Source: Flavobacteriaceae bacterium (GTDB taxonomy: Bacteria; Bacteroidota; Bacteroidia; Flavobacteriales; Flavobacteriaceae). From it: 64,000 nucleotides of DNA. Shown here one piece after another: positions 42,117 through 49,254 of the stretch. The notes beneath the pieces were generated by a model, which was given only the letters and a program-made list of their open reading frames with translations, made no database searches and was not told the origin of the DNA. The position numbers were made by a program, and so were the translations under genes. The stretch covers positions 1-64,000 of the forward strand of contig JANSXN010000002.1 of assembly GCA_024742935.1 (NCBI GenBank), in the 5' to 3' direction. The stretch's first letter is position 1, and each line of letters starts with the position of its first letter.

Positions 42117-42548
42117 CTACTTCCCGGTCTTAAAATTAAAGGGTACTGCATAAGAGATGGCTCTGGGTTTACCGGCGAGCATACCCGGCTTCATTTTTGG
42201 AATGGCGAGAATGTTTCTTTTGGCTTCTTCAACGAGTTCTTTGTTTTTTCCTTCTACCTTAGTGATTTCGACTTCGCCACTGGCATTGATTACAAAATGG
42301 ACCACAATGCGTTCCTGCACATTGTTTTTCCAAGCATTTACAGGGTACTTAAAGTTTTTTCTAACGTGTTCGTTAAGTTTTTGGTCAAAACAGGCATCTG
42401 TTTTTGAGGTGTCGTTGCTTTCACAGCCGGGCCAAACCGGAGCAATTTCTTTCATAGTAACCTTGTTTTTGTCAACATCTCCCCATTTTTCTTGAGCCAA
42501 AGCTGGTAAAGAAATTAAAAGTACAAGTAAAAGCGCTAATTTTTTCAT
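42117..42548 (-). CDS. energy transducer TonB C-terminal domain protein
   Basis: A 143-residue secreted protein: signal peptide to about residue 19 (LPALAQ), then a TonB C-terminal-like domain (VWPGCESNDTSKTDACFDQKLNEHVRKNFKYP, VQERIVVHFVINASGEVEITKV, IPKMKPGMLAGKPRAISYAVPFNFK). There is no membrane anchor or proline-rich linker, so it is not a classical TonB but one of the small periplasmic homologues common in Flavobacteria. It stands 18 bases after thyA and 5 bases before the interrupted paralogue. Confidence 0.87.
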   Translation of the reverse strand: MKKLALLLVLLISLPALAQEKWGDVDKNKVTMKEIAPVWPGCESNDTSKTDACFDQKLNEHVRKNFKYPVNAWKNNVQERIVVHFVINASGEVEITKVEGKNKELVEEAKRNILAIPKMKPGMLAGKPRAISYAVPFNFKTGK

Positions 42549-42566
42549 AGATATTTGGGTTAAAAT

Positions 42567-43424
42567 TTAAACTGCTACCGCTCCTTTGATATGTGGATGC
42601 GGATTGTAATCGACTAAGGTAAAGTCTTCAAACGTAAAATCAAAGATATTTTTTACATCCGGGTTGATAATCATTTTGGGAAGGGGCCTCAGGTCTCTTG
42701 ATAGCTGTAATTCCAGTTGTTCAAAATGGTTTGAATAAATGTGTGCATCCCCAAAAGTATGGACAAAGTCACCCGCTTCCAGGTCACATACCTGGGCAAT
42801 CATAAGCGTTAACAGGGCATAAGATGCAATGTTAAAGGGCACACCCAGAAAAATATCAGCACTGCGCTGGTAAAGTTGGCAGGATAGTTTTCCTTTGGTT
42901 TCTCCTTTTGCCTCATCAGGTGGAGCCACATAAAACTGAAAAAATGCATGACAGGGTGGGAGTGCTGCTTTGCCGTTTGCTACGTTTTCACTAAATGGTA
43001 GTGAAGTGTCAGGCAGCACACTGGGATTCCAGGCAGAGATGAGCATCCTGCGGCTGTTGGGATTTGTTTTAATGGTATGGATGAGTTCGCTGATTTGATC
43101 GATTTGTTCACTATTCCAGTTGCGCCATTGGTGGCCATAAACAGGCCCCAAATCTCCATTTTCATCGGCCCAGTCGTTCCAGATTTTCACACCGTTTTCC
43201 TGCAGGTAGCCAATGTTTGTATCGCCTTTCAGGAACCACAAGAGTTCGTAGATGATGGATTTTAAGTGTAGTTTTTTGGTAGTGACCATTGGGAAGCCTT
43301 CACTGAGGTCAAAGCGCATTTGGTAACCAAACACACTTTTGGTACCGGTGCCGGTGCGATCGCCTTTGAAGGTACCGTTTTCGAGTACGTGTTTTACTAG
43401 GTCGTGGTATTGTTGCATAGTCAT
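42567..43424 (-). CDS. thyA: thymidylate synthase
   Basis: A 285-residue dTMP synthase. The N-terminal [11 protein letters not shown] folate/dUMP loop, the catalytic Cys in [12 protein letters not shown], and [26 protein letters not shown] are all present. The segment [14 protein letters not shown] before LSCQ is a short insertion typical of Bacteroidota. Two ATG codons (43424 and 43418) are possible; a hairpin ends exactly at the first. The 235-bp gap upstream holds that hairpin and a large inverted repeat but no gene. DHFR is encoded downstream. Confidence 0.96.
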   Translation of the reverse strand: MTMQQYHDLVKHVLENGTFKGDRTGTGTKSVFGYQMRFDLSEGFPMVTTKKLHLKSIIYELLWFLKGDTNIGYLQENGVKIWNDWADENGDLGPVYGHQWRNWNSEQIDQISELIHTIKTNPNSRRMLISAWNPSVLPDTSLPFSENVANGKAALPPCHAFFQFYVAPPDEAKGETKGKLSCQLYQRSADIFLGVPFNIASYALLTLMIAQVCDLEAGDFVHTFGDAHIYSNHFEQLELQLSRDLRPLPKMIINPDVKNIFDFTFEDFTLVDYNPHPHIKGAVAV

Positions 43425-43444
43425 ATTCCCGCGAAAGCGGGAAT
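43425..43444 (-). repeat. CCCGC-YTYC-GYGGG hairpin element (copy 3), abutting thyA
   Basis: On the minus strand ATTCCCGC-TTTC-GCGGGAAT, an 8-bp perfect stem with a TTTC loop, directly followed by the first thyA ATG. Related to 29026-29043 and 35704-35723. Confidence 0.75.
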
Positions 43445-43575
43445 CTCATTAAATTAATTAAAAACTTATTTAGCTATTTAGAATTTCGAAATTAAAAAAA
43501 AGCTTTTGAATGTGTTTGGAAAGATAAAAAATTCTATTAAAAGTTATTAACTAAATTTGGAGTTTTAATCACGAG

Positions 43576-43655
43576 ATGCCCGCCTTACTACTTCGCTGTA
43601 CTCTTTTGCTGAAGCTGCATAGACGAAAAGCTTCGTAGTACAAAGCCGCGGGCAT
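43576..43655. repeat. 80-bp imperfect inverted repeat
   Basis: ATGCCCGC (43576-43583) pairs with GCGGGCAT (43648-43655), and TACTAC (43586-43591) with GTAGTA (43635-43640). It begins 4 bases after the nupC stop and could end that transcript or be a REP-type remnant. Confidence 0.6.
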
Positions 43656-43659
43656 GGGT

Positions 43660-45357
43660 TTACCCAATAATCATCCCCGCAATAGTTGCCGAAAGTAAGG
43701 ACGCTAGTGTACCACCAATCAATGCTTTCATTCCAAATTCAGAAAGGGTTTTGCGTTGCCCAGGTGCGAGGGAGCCAATTCCTCCAATCTGGATTCCGAT
43801 GGAGGCAAAATTGGCAAATCCGCATAGCATATAAGTCGCCATAATCACCGATTTCTCATAGTTAAAACTGATGAGGTTCGCGGTGTTCTTTAAATCTGCC
43901 AGCTGGATGTAGCCTACAAATTCGCTGGCTACCAGTTTGATTCCTAATAGTTGCCCCATCAACGCCATGTCTTCCTGAGCCACGCCTATGAGCCACATCA
44001 GTGGGGCAAAGAGATAGCCCAAAATAAACTCCAAAGAAAATTTATCGTAAGGTGTACTGGAGGCAACCCAGCTGTTGAGTGCCGTAATATCGCCCAGTTT
44101 TCCAAACCCGTAATTAATCATCGCAATAAAGGCGATAAAGACCAAAAGCATAGCGCCTACATTGGCGGCAAGTTTTAGACCTTCTGTGGTTCCGTTTGCG
44201 ATGGCGTCGAGGATATTAGAGCCGATTTTATCTTCAGAAACCGCTACTTCATTGGTTATTTTTTGAGTTTCAGGATAGAGCATTTTTGCAATGACGATTG
44301 CGCCGGGTGCCGCCATAACGGAAGCGGTTAACAGGTGTTTGGCATAAAATATTTTCATGACTTCATCCTCACCACCTAAAAATCCAATGTAAGCTGCCAA
44401 TACACCACCTGCTACTGTGGCCATACCGCCTACCATCACGAGCAGCATTTCAGATTTGCTCATTTTTTCAAGATAGGCTTTGATCATGAGCGGAGCCTCG
44501 GTTTGGCCTAAGAAAATGTTTCCGGCAACTGATAAACTCTCGGCGCCAGAAATACCCATCAAGCGGGTCAATACCCAGGCGAGTCCTTTAACAACCACTT
44601 GTATAAATCCTAAGTAAAACAAGACCGAGGTCAATGCCGAAAAGAAAACGATTGTTGGCAACACCTGAAATAAAAAGATAAACCCAAAACTTTCCACATT
44701 CATCATTCCACCGAGGAGAAATTCACTTCCTGCCTGCGTGAAATCCAGTATTTTGACAAATATTTTTCCAACAAATTCAAAAGCGCTTTGGATAAATGTG
44801 ACTTTTAAAACACCAATAGCAAGGAGAAGTTGGGCAGAGAGTCCAATACCAACTGTTTTCCATCGAATGGCTTTTTTATTACTGCTAAAAAGAAAAGCCA
44901 GAAGCAATAAGGCAAGCATTCCCATAACACCTCTCCAGAGTGTGTCTGCAGAGAAACCTTCACTGGGAATCATTTCTTTTTGGATGACATCATCAAGTGA
45001 AGCTTCTCTTTCTGAAAAACTATAGACAACATCGTTTTCTTTAAAAGTAAGAGTTGTGTCTGTTAGTTCTGTTATGTGGTATCTTCTTAAGGTATCATTG
45101 GGTTGAGAATAGAACAAAACGAGCAGGTTGTTCTGAAGTATATAATCTCCCGAGGCTTCAAGACTGTCTTTTGCTGTTAGATAGTATTGAAACTTACCCT
45201 TGTCAAAAACAAGGGAGTCACTTTCGGGATTGATTTCAAAAAGTGGTTGATTTTCCTGATTGGTGATGGTTGAAAAAGACCAGGATTTTTCAATTGTTTG
45301 TGCGATGTGCAGCTGAGAAAATAACAAAAATACACCTAGGAGTAAAAATCTAATCAT
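43660..45357 (-). CDS. nupC: NupC-type nucleoside transporter with secreted N-terminal domain
   Basis: A 565-residue protein. Residues 1-20 are a signal peptide. About 20-120 form a beta-rich, lipocalin-like domain (WSFSTITNQENQPLFEI ... TLTFKENDVVYSF). From about 135 on, the concentrative nucleoside transporter core has GMLALLLLAFLFSSNKKAIRWKT, NIFLGQTEAPLMIKAYL, GGMATVAGGVLAAY and a C-terminal GGIGSLAPGQRKTLSEFGMKALIGG. It imports nucleosides with H+ or Na+. The extra N-terminal domain is common in Flavobacteria. It is flanked by the bifunctional nuclease and thyA. Confidence 0.9.
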   Translation of the reverse strand: MIRFLLLGVFLLFSQLHIAQTIEKSWSFSTITNQENQPLFEINPESDSLVFDKGKFQYYLTAKDSLEASGDYILQNNLLVLFYSQPNDTLRRYHITELTDTTLTFKENDVVYSFSEREASLDDVIQKEMIPSEGFSADTLWRGVMGMLALLLLAFLFSSNKKAIRWKTVGIGLSAQLLLAIGVLKVTFIQSAFEFVGKIFVKILDFTQAGSEFLLGGMMNVESFGFIFLFQVLPTIVFFSALTSVLFYLGFIQVVVKGLAWVLTRLMGISGAESLSVAGNIFLGQTEAPLMIKAYLEKMSKSEMLLVMVGGMATVAGGVLAAYIGFLGGEDEVMKIFYAKHLLTASVMAAPGAIVIAKMLYPETQKITNEVAVSEDKIGSNILDAIANGTTEGLKLAANVGAMLLVFIAFIAMINYGFGKLGDITALNSWVASSTPYDKFSLEFILGYLFAPLMWLIGVAQEDMALMGQLLGIKLVASEFVGYIQLADLKNTANLISFNYEKSVIMATYMLCGFANFASIGIQIGGIGSLAPGQRKTLSEFGMKALIGGTLASLLSATIAGMIIG

Positions 45358-45371
45358 GTTTTTTTTTATGG

Positions 45372-45995
45372 TTATTTTTCCCGTTTGGAAATTTCGTCTC
45401 TTATGAGTGCTGCTTTTTCGTAATCTTCATTATCCACCGCTTTGTCAAGCATATCGTTTAATTCTTTGAGGGAATAGGTTTTATAACTTTTGGAAGTTTT
45501 CTTTTTAGACTCAGTGTCGTCTGTCATCAATTGTTCAAGTATGGCCTGCTCTTCTTCCGGAGATTCTTTTTTCTTGGGACTTGCCTTGAGAAAGATTCCT
45601 GCTTTTTCCAGTATGTTTTTATAAGTAAAAATAGGCGCATTGAACCGTAAGGCAAGTGCTATGGCATCACTGGTTCTGGCATCGATGATTTCTTCAATTT
45701 TATCCCTTTCACAGATGATACTTGAAAAGAAAACACCATCCACCAGTTTGTGAATAATTACCTGTTTTACCTGGATTTCAAAGCGGTCTGCAAAGTTTTT
45801 AAACAAGTCGTGGGTGAGGGGTCTTGGGGGTTTGATTTCTTTTTCCAAAGCAATTGCTATGGACTGAGCTTCAAATGCTCCAATGACAATGGGGAGTTTT
45901 CGCTCACCGTCAACCTCGCTCAAAATCAAGGCGTAAGCACCATTCTGAGTTTGACTGTAAGAAATTCCTTTTATATTAAGTCGTACTAGGCTCAT
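45372..45995 (-). CDS. bifunctional nuclease family protein with UVR motif
   Basis: A 207-residue protein: residues 1-130 match the DUF151 bifunctional nuclease domain (VRLNIKGISYSQTQNGAYALILSEVDGERKLPIVIG, DARTSDAIALALRFNAPIF), then a charged linker, and a C-terminal UVR-like helix hairpin (SLKELNDMLDKAVDNEDYEKAALIRDEISKRE) as in UvrB/ClpC. The nuclease activity is reported for a plant homologue; bacterial function is unclear. nupC follows 14 bases downstream, so the two are likely one transcript. Confidence 0.88.
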   Translation of the reverse strand: MSLVRLNIKGISYSQTQNGAYALILSEVDGERKLPIVIGAFEAQSIAIALEKEIKPPRPLTHDLFKNFADRFEIQVKQVIIHKLVDGVFFSSIICERDKIEEIIDARTSDAIALALRFNAPIFTYKNILEKAGIFLKASPKKKESPEEEQAILEQLMTDDTESKKKTSKSYKTYSLKELNDMLDKAVDNEDYEKAALIRDEISKREK

Positions 45996-46013
45996 AAGTT
46001 GAAAAAACCAAAA

Positions 46014-46050
46014 GGCTGTTTAAACAGGGCATTGCCTTACTTAAACAGCC
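46014..46050 (-). terminator. terminator of the etf operon
   Basis: GGCTGTTTAA (46014-46023) and TTAAACAGCC (46041-46050) form a 10-bp perfect stem with a 17-nt loop that can itself pair. On the minus strand it is followed by TTTTGGTTTTTT. It lies between etfA and the nuclease gene. Confidence 0.7.
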
Positions 46051-46078
46051 CTTGAATAAAGGCACAATTTATAAAAAA

Positions 46079-47047
46079 TTATGCGTTATTGGCTTTAAAT
46101 TCCTTTAATTTTTCAATGAGTTTTGGCACTACTTCAAAAGCATCTCCAACTATCCCATAATCAGCTGCTTTAAAGAAAGGAGCTTCGGGATCGTTATTAA
46201 TGACTACTTTCACTTTTGAAGAGTTGATACCGGCAAGATGTTGAATGGCGCCTGAAATTCCAACTGCGATATATAAATTTGTAGCAACGGGTTTTCCGGT
46301 TTGCCCCACGTGTTCGCTGTGCGGTCTCCATCCCATGTCACTTACGGGTTTTGAACAGGCTGTTGCTGCCCCTAAAACTTCGGCTAGGTCTTCAATCAAA
46401 TGCCAATTTTCAGGCCCTTTGAGTCCGCGACCTCCGGAGACAACTACTTCTGCATCTGCAATAGTAGCTTTACCGGTCACTTTATCGACAGAATCTACTT
46501 TTACGGAGAAATCGGCTTCGTTTAATGAGGGTGAAAAAGCTTCAGTTGCTGCTGTTGTAGGGTTTTCTTTTAAGCCGTACGCATTTTTTGAAAGTCCGAT
46601 AAGCTTGGTGTCTGATTTTAATTCAGTTTTCGCGAAGGCTTTATTGGTAAATGCATTTGATTTAACCACAAAAGGGGAAGTGCCCTCAGGTAAAGCAACC
46701 ACATTGGGTGCATAAGAGGCATTTAACTGAACCGCAAGCAGGGGTGCCAAAAATTTAGCGTTTGCGCTTGAGCTGATAATCACCACTTTTGCGTTTTCAT
46801 TTTGCGCCGCCTGAGCGATCGCATCAGCATATGCCTTAGCGTTGAATTGCTCGAGTTTGCTGTCTGAAACCTGAAGCACTTTTGAGGCACCATGTGTTCC
46901 CAATTCTGTTGCATCACCACCATTGATGGAGATTGCAGTTAGTGTGGTACCCAGCATGTCTGCAACACCTTTTGCATAAGAAGTGGCTTCCAATGCTATT
47001 TTTTTAAATTTTCCTTGATCTGATTCTGTATAGACTAAAACTGACAT
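46079..47047 (-). CDS. etfA: electron transfer flavoprotein subunit alpha
   Basis: A 322-residue FAD-binding subunit. The C-terminal FAD-binding region has VVSGGRGLKGPENW, ATACSKPVSDMGWRPHSEHVGQTGKPV and YIAVGISGAIQHLAG. The heterodimer with EtfB carries electrons from acyl-CoA and other dehydrogenases to the quinone pool. It follows etfB by 54 bases and ends in a strong terminator. Confidence 0.96.
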   Translation of the reverse strand: MSVLVYTESDQGKFKKIALEATSYAKGVADMLGTTLTAISINGGDATELGTHGASKVLQVSDSKLEQFNAKAYADAIAQAAQNENAKVVIISSSANAKFLAPLLAVQLNASYAPNVVALPEGTSPFVVKSNAFTNKAFAKTELKSDTKLIGLSKNAYGLKENPTTAATEAFSPSLNEADFSVKVDSVDKVTGKATIADAEVVVSGGRGLKGPENWHLIEDLAEVLGAATACSKPVSDMGWRPHSEHVGQTGKPVATNLYIAVGISGAIQHLAGINSSKVKVVINNDPEAPFFKAADYGIVGDAFEVVPKLIEKLKEFKANNA

Positions 47048-47101
47048 TTGTTATTAGTTATTCGTTAATAGTAAATTGTTTTTGGTAAATGGTTTTTTAA
47101 A

Positions 47102-47848
47102 TTAGATGACTTTTGCTTCGTTGTGAAGTAAGTTTACTAATTCTTCCACGTTTTCTGCATCTACCATTTTAACGGCACCTTTTGGGGCCGGCTTTTCATA
47201 TGTTGTCACTTGAGTAGCATTTTCTGCAGAAGCAGCTTCAACCACTTTTAATGGTTTTTGGCGGGCCTGCATAATCCCTCTCATATTTGGAATGCGCAGG
47301 TCGCTTTCTTCCACGAGTCCTTTTTGGCCGCCAATCACGAGCGGAAGGGTGGTGCTTAAGGTTTCTTTTCCTCCATCGATTTCCCTAATGGCTTTTGCAT
47401 TGTTACCGTCAACTTCAAGGCTGATACAGGTATTCACAAAGTTTGCGCCTGTGATAGATGCGAGCATACCGGGAACCATACCGCCGTTATAGTCGATGGA
47501 TTCTCTTCCGGCAATGACAAGGTCATAATTGCCTTCCTGCATGACGGCAGCCAGTTGTTTAGCAACAAAAAAACCGTCTGTGGGATTTGAGTTTACTCTT
47601 ATAGCTTCATCAGCACCAATGGCAAGCGCTTTTCTAAGAGTGGGTTCCGTTTCGGGCCCACCCACATTTACAACGTGAACTGTAGCGCCTTGCTTTTCTT
47701 TAAACCACATAGCTCGGGTCAATCCAAATTCATCATTTGGGTTAATCACAAATTGCACTCCGTTTGTGTCAAATTGAGTATCATTATTTGTGAAATTGAT
47801 TTTTGAAGTTGTGTCAGGTACGTGACTGATACAGACTAATATTTTCAT
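47102..47848 (-). CDS. etfB: electron transfer flavoprotein subunit beta
   Basis: A 248-residue AMP-binding subunit of ETF. It starts KILVCISHVPDTTSKINF, has NPNDEFGLTRAMWFKEK and the conserved VIAGRESIDYNGGMVPGMLAS, and the signature REIDGGKETLSTTLPLVIGG. Length is normal. The 307-bp divergent gap to pdhB contains a large stem-loop 33 bases upstream of this ATG and a -7 box for pdhB, but no gene. Confidence 0.96.
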   Translation of the reverse strand: MKILVCISHVPDTTSKINFTNNDTQFDTNGVQFVINPNDEFGLTRAMWFKEKQGATVHVVNVGGPETEPTLRKALAIGADEAIRVNSNPTDGFFVAKQLAAVMQEGNYDLVIAGRESIDYNGGMVPGMLASITGANFVNTCISLEVDGNNAKAIREIDGGKETLSTTLPLVIGGQKGLVEESDLRIPNMRGIMQARQKPLKVVEAASAENATQVTTYEKPAPKGAVKMVDAENVEELVNLLHNEAKVI

Positions 47849-47880
47849 ATGTTTTTAATATTTTTTTTAAATAGCTCATA

Positions 47881-47937
47881 TGAAACATCCAAGAAAATTC
47901 TAACGTTTGCGAGTTAAATTTTGTCGTGGATGTTTCA
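47881..47937. promoter_or_regulatory. large stem-loop upstream of etfB
   Basis: TGAAACATCCA (47881-47891) and TGGATGTTTCA (47927-47937), 11-bp perfect arms, with inner pairing AAAATTcTAAC / GTTAaATTTT. On the plus strand it is followed by T6, like a terminator; on the minus strand it lies in the etfB leader. Confidence 0.6.
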
Positions 47938-48094
47938 TTTTTTAACTATATAAATAGGATTTCTAAATATTCACTGACAGACGTCAGATTTTATGCCACG
48001 AAGGTACTAATCTATTTTCAATTTTATACTATGCACGCATAATAAAATTCAGTTAAAAGTTGCATTTTTATCGCACATAAAGTGGAAATAATAG

Positions 48095-48102
48095 TATTTT
48101 TG
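48095..48102 (+). promoter_or_regulatory. -7 element upstream of pdhB
   Basis: TATTTTTG fits TAnnTTTG, 53 bases before the pdhB ATG. No -33 TTG at the proper distance. Confidence 0.4.
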
Positions 48103-48155
48103 CCTACCTGAAAATTAATTTTTAGAAGAACCAAGATTTTAAATATCCAGAATTT

Positions 48156-49133
48156 ATGAAGACAATACAATTTAGAGAAGCCATAGCCGAAGCGATGAGT
48201 GAAGAAATGCGTCGTGATGAAACTATTTATTTGATGGGTGAGGAAGTTGCAGAATACAATGGAGCTTACAAAGCCTCAAAAGGGATGCTGGACGAGTTTG
48301 GCGATAAACGAGTCATCGACACCCCCATTTCTGAGCTTGGTTTTTCTGGTATTGCGATTGGCTCTGCAATGAACGGAAACCGACCCATAGTTGAGTTTAT
48401 GACGTTTAACTTTTCACTGGTGGGCATTGATCAAATTATCAACAATGCTGCAAAAATGCGTCAAATGAGTGGCGGTCAGTTTGATATTCCTATTGTTTTT
48501 AGAGGGCCAACAGCTTCTGCCGGTCAATTGGCAGCGACACATTCACAAGCCTTTGAGAGCTGGTATGCAAACTGTCCCGGATTGAAAGTGATTGTTCCTT
48601 CAAATCCTAAAGATGCAAAAGGACTTTTAAAATCGGCCATTAGAGATAACGATCCTGTTATTTTCATGGAAAGTGAACAAATGTATGGAGACAAAGGAGA
48701 AGTGCCTGAAGGTGAATATGTAATTCCTATTGGTGTTGCAGAAATCAAAAGAGCGGGTAATGATGTGACCATCGTTTCTTTTGGAAAAATCATTAAAGAG
48801 GCCTACAAAGCTGCAGAAGAGCTTGAAAAAGAAAACATAAGTTGTGAGATTATCGACTTGCGCACCATACGACCAATGGATCATAAAACAATTATCGATT
48901 CGGTTAAGAAAACAAACAGGTTAGTTATTCTTGAAGAGGCCTGGCCCTTTGGGAATATTGCAACAGAGATTACTTATCAAGTGCAAGAGCAGGCATTTGA
49001 TTATCTGGATGCACCCATCATAAAAATAAATACAGCAGATACCCCGGCACCCTACTCACCAAATCTTTTAAAAGAATGGTTGCCCAATAGCGATGATGTT
49101 ATTAAAGCTGTTAAAAAGGTGTTATATAAATAA
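48156..49133 (+). CDS. pdhB: pyruvate dehydrogenase E1 component subunit beta
   Basis: A 325-residue transketolase-like subunit. REAIAEAMSEEMRRDETIYLMGEEV begins the protein, with the conserved Glu of cofactor activation; FMTFNFSLVGIDQIINNAAKMRQMSGG and the C-terminal transketolase domain (CEIIDLRTIRPMDHKTI, EEAWPFGNIATEI) follow. It pairs with an alpha subunit encoded elsewhere; a lone pdhB is usual in Flavobacteria. Branched-chain E1 beta is the alternative but less likely. It is followed by a terminator. Confidence 0.9.
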   Translation: MKTIQFREAIAEAMSEEMRRDETIYLMGEEVAEYNGAYKASKGMLDEFGDKRVIDTPISELGFSGIAIGSAMNGNRPIVEFMTFNFSLVGIDQIINNAAKMRQMSGGQFDIPIVFRGPTASAGQLAATHSQAFESWYANCPGLKVIVPSNPKDAKGLLKSAIRDNDPVIFMESEQMYGDKGEVPEGEYVIPIGVAEIKRAGNDVTIVSFGKIIKEAYKAAEELEKENISCEIIDLRTIRPMDHKTIIDSVKKTNRLVILEEAWPFGNIATEITYQVQEQAFDYLDAPIIKINTADTPAPYSPNLLKEWLPNSDDVIKAVKKVLYK

Positions 49134-49155
49134 CAAATCTTGCAATATTTCACTT

Positions 49156-49185
49156 AACTTCGTCACTTTTGTTGGCGAAGTTTTT
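49156..49185 (+). terminator. terminator after pdhB
   Basis: AACTTCG (49156-49162) pairs with CGAAGTT (49176-49182), followed by TTTTATTTT. It starts 22 bases after the pdhB stop. Confidence 0.7.
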
Positions 49186-49254
49186 ATTTTAAAAGCCTCA
49201 GCAATTTTGCCAGAAAGTCAATTGTCATTAAAAGAGCTAAACTTTTTAAGCTAA

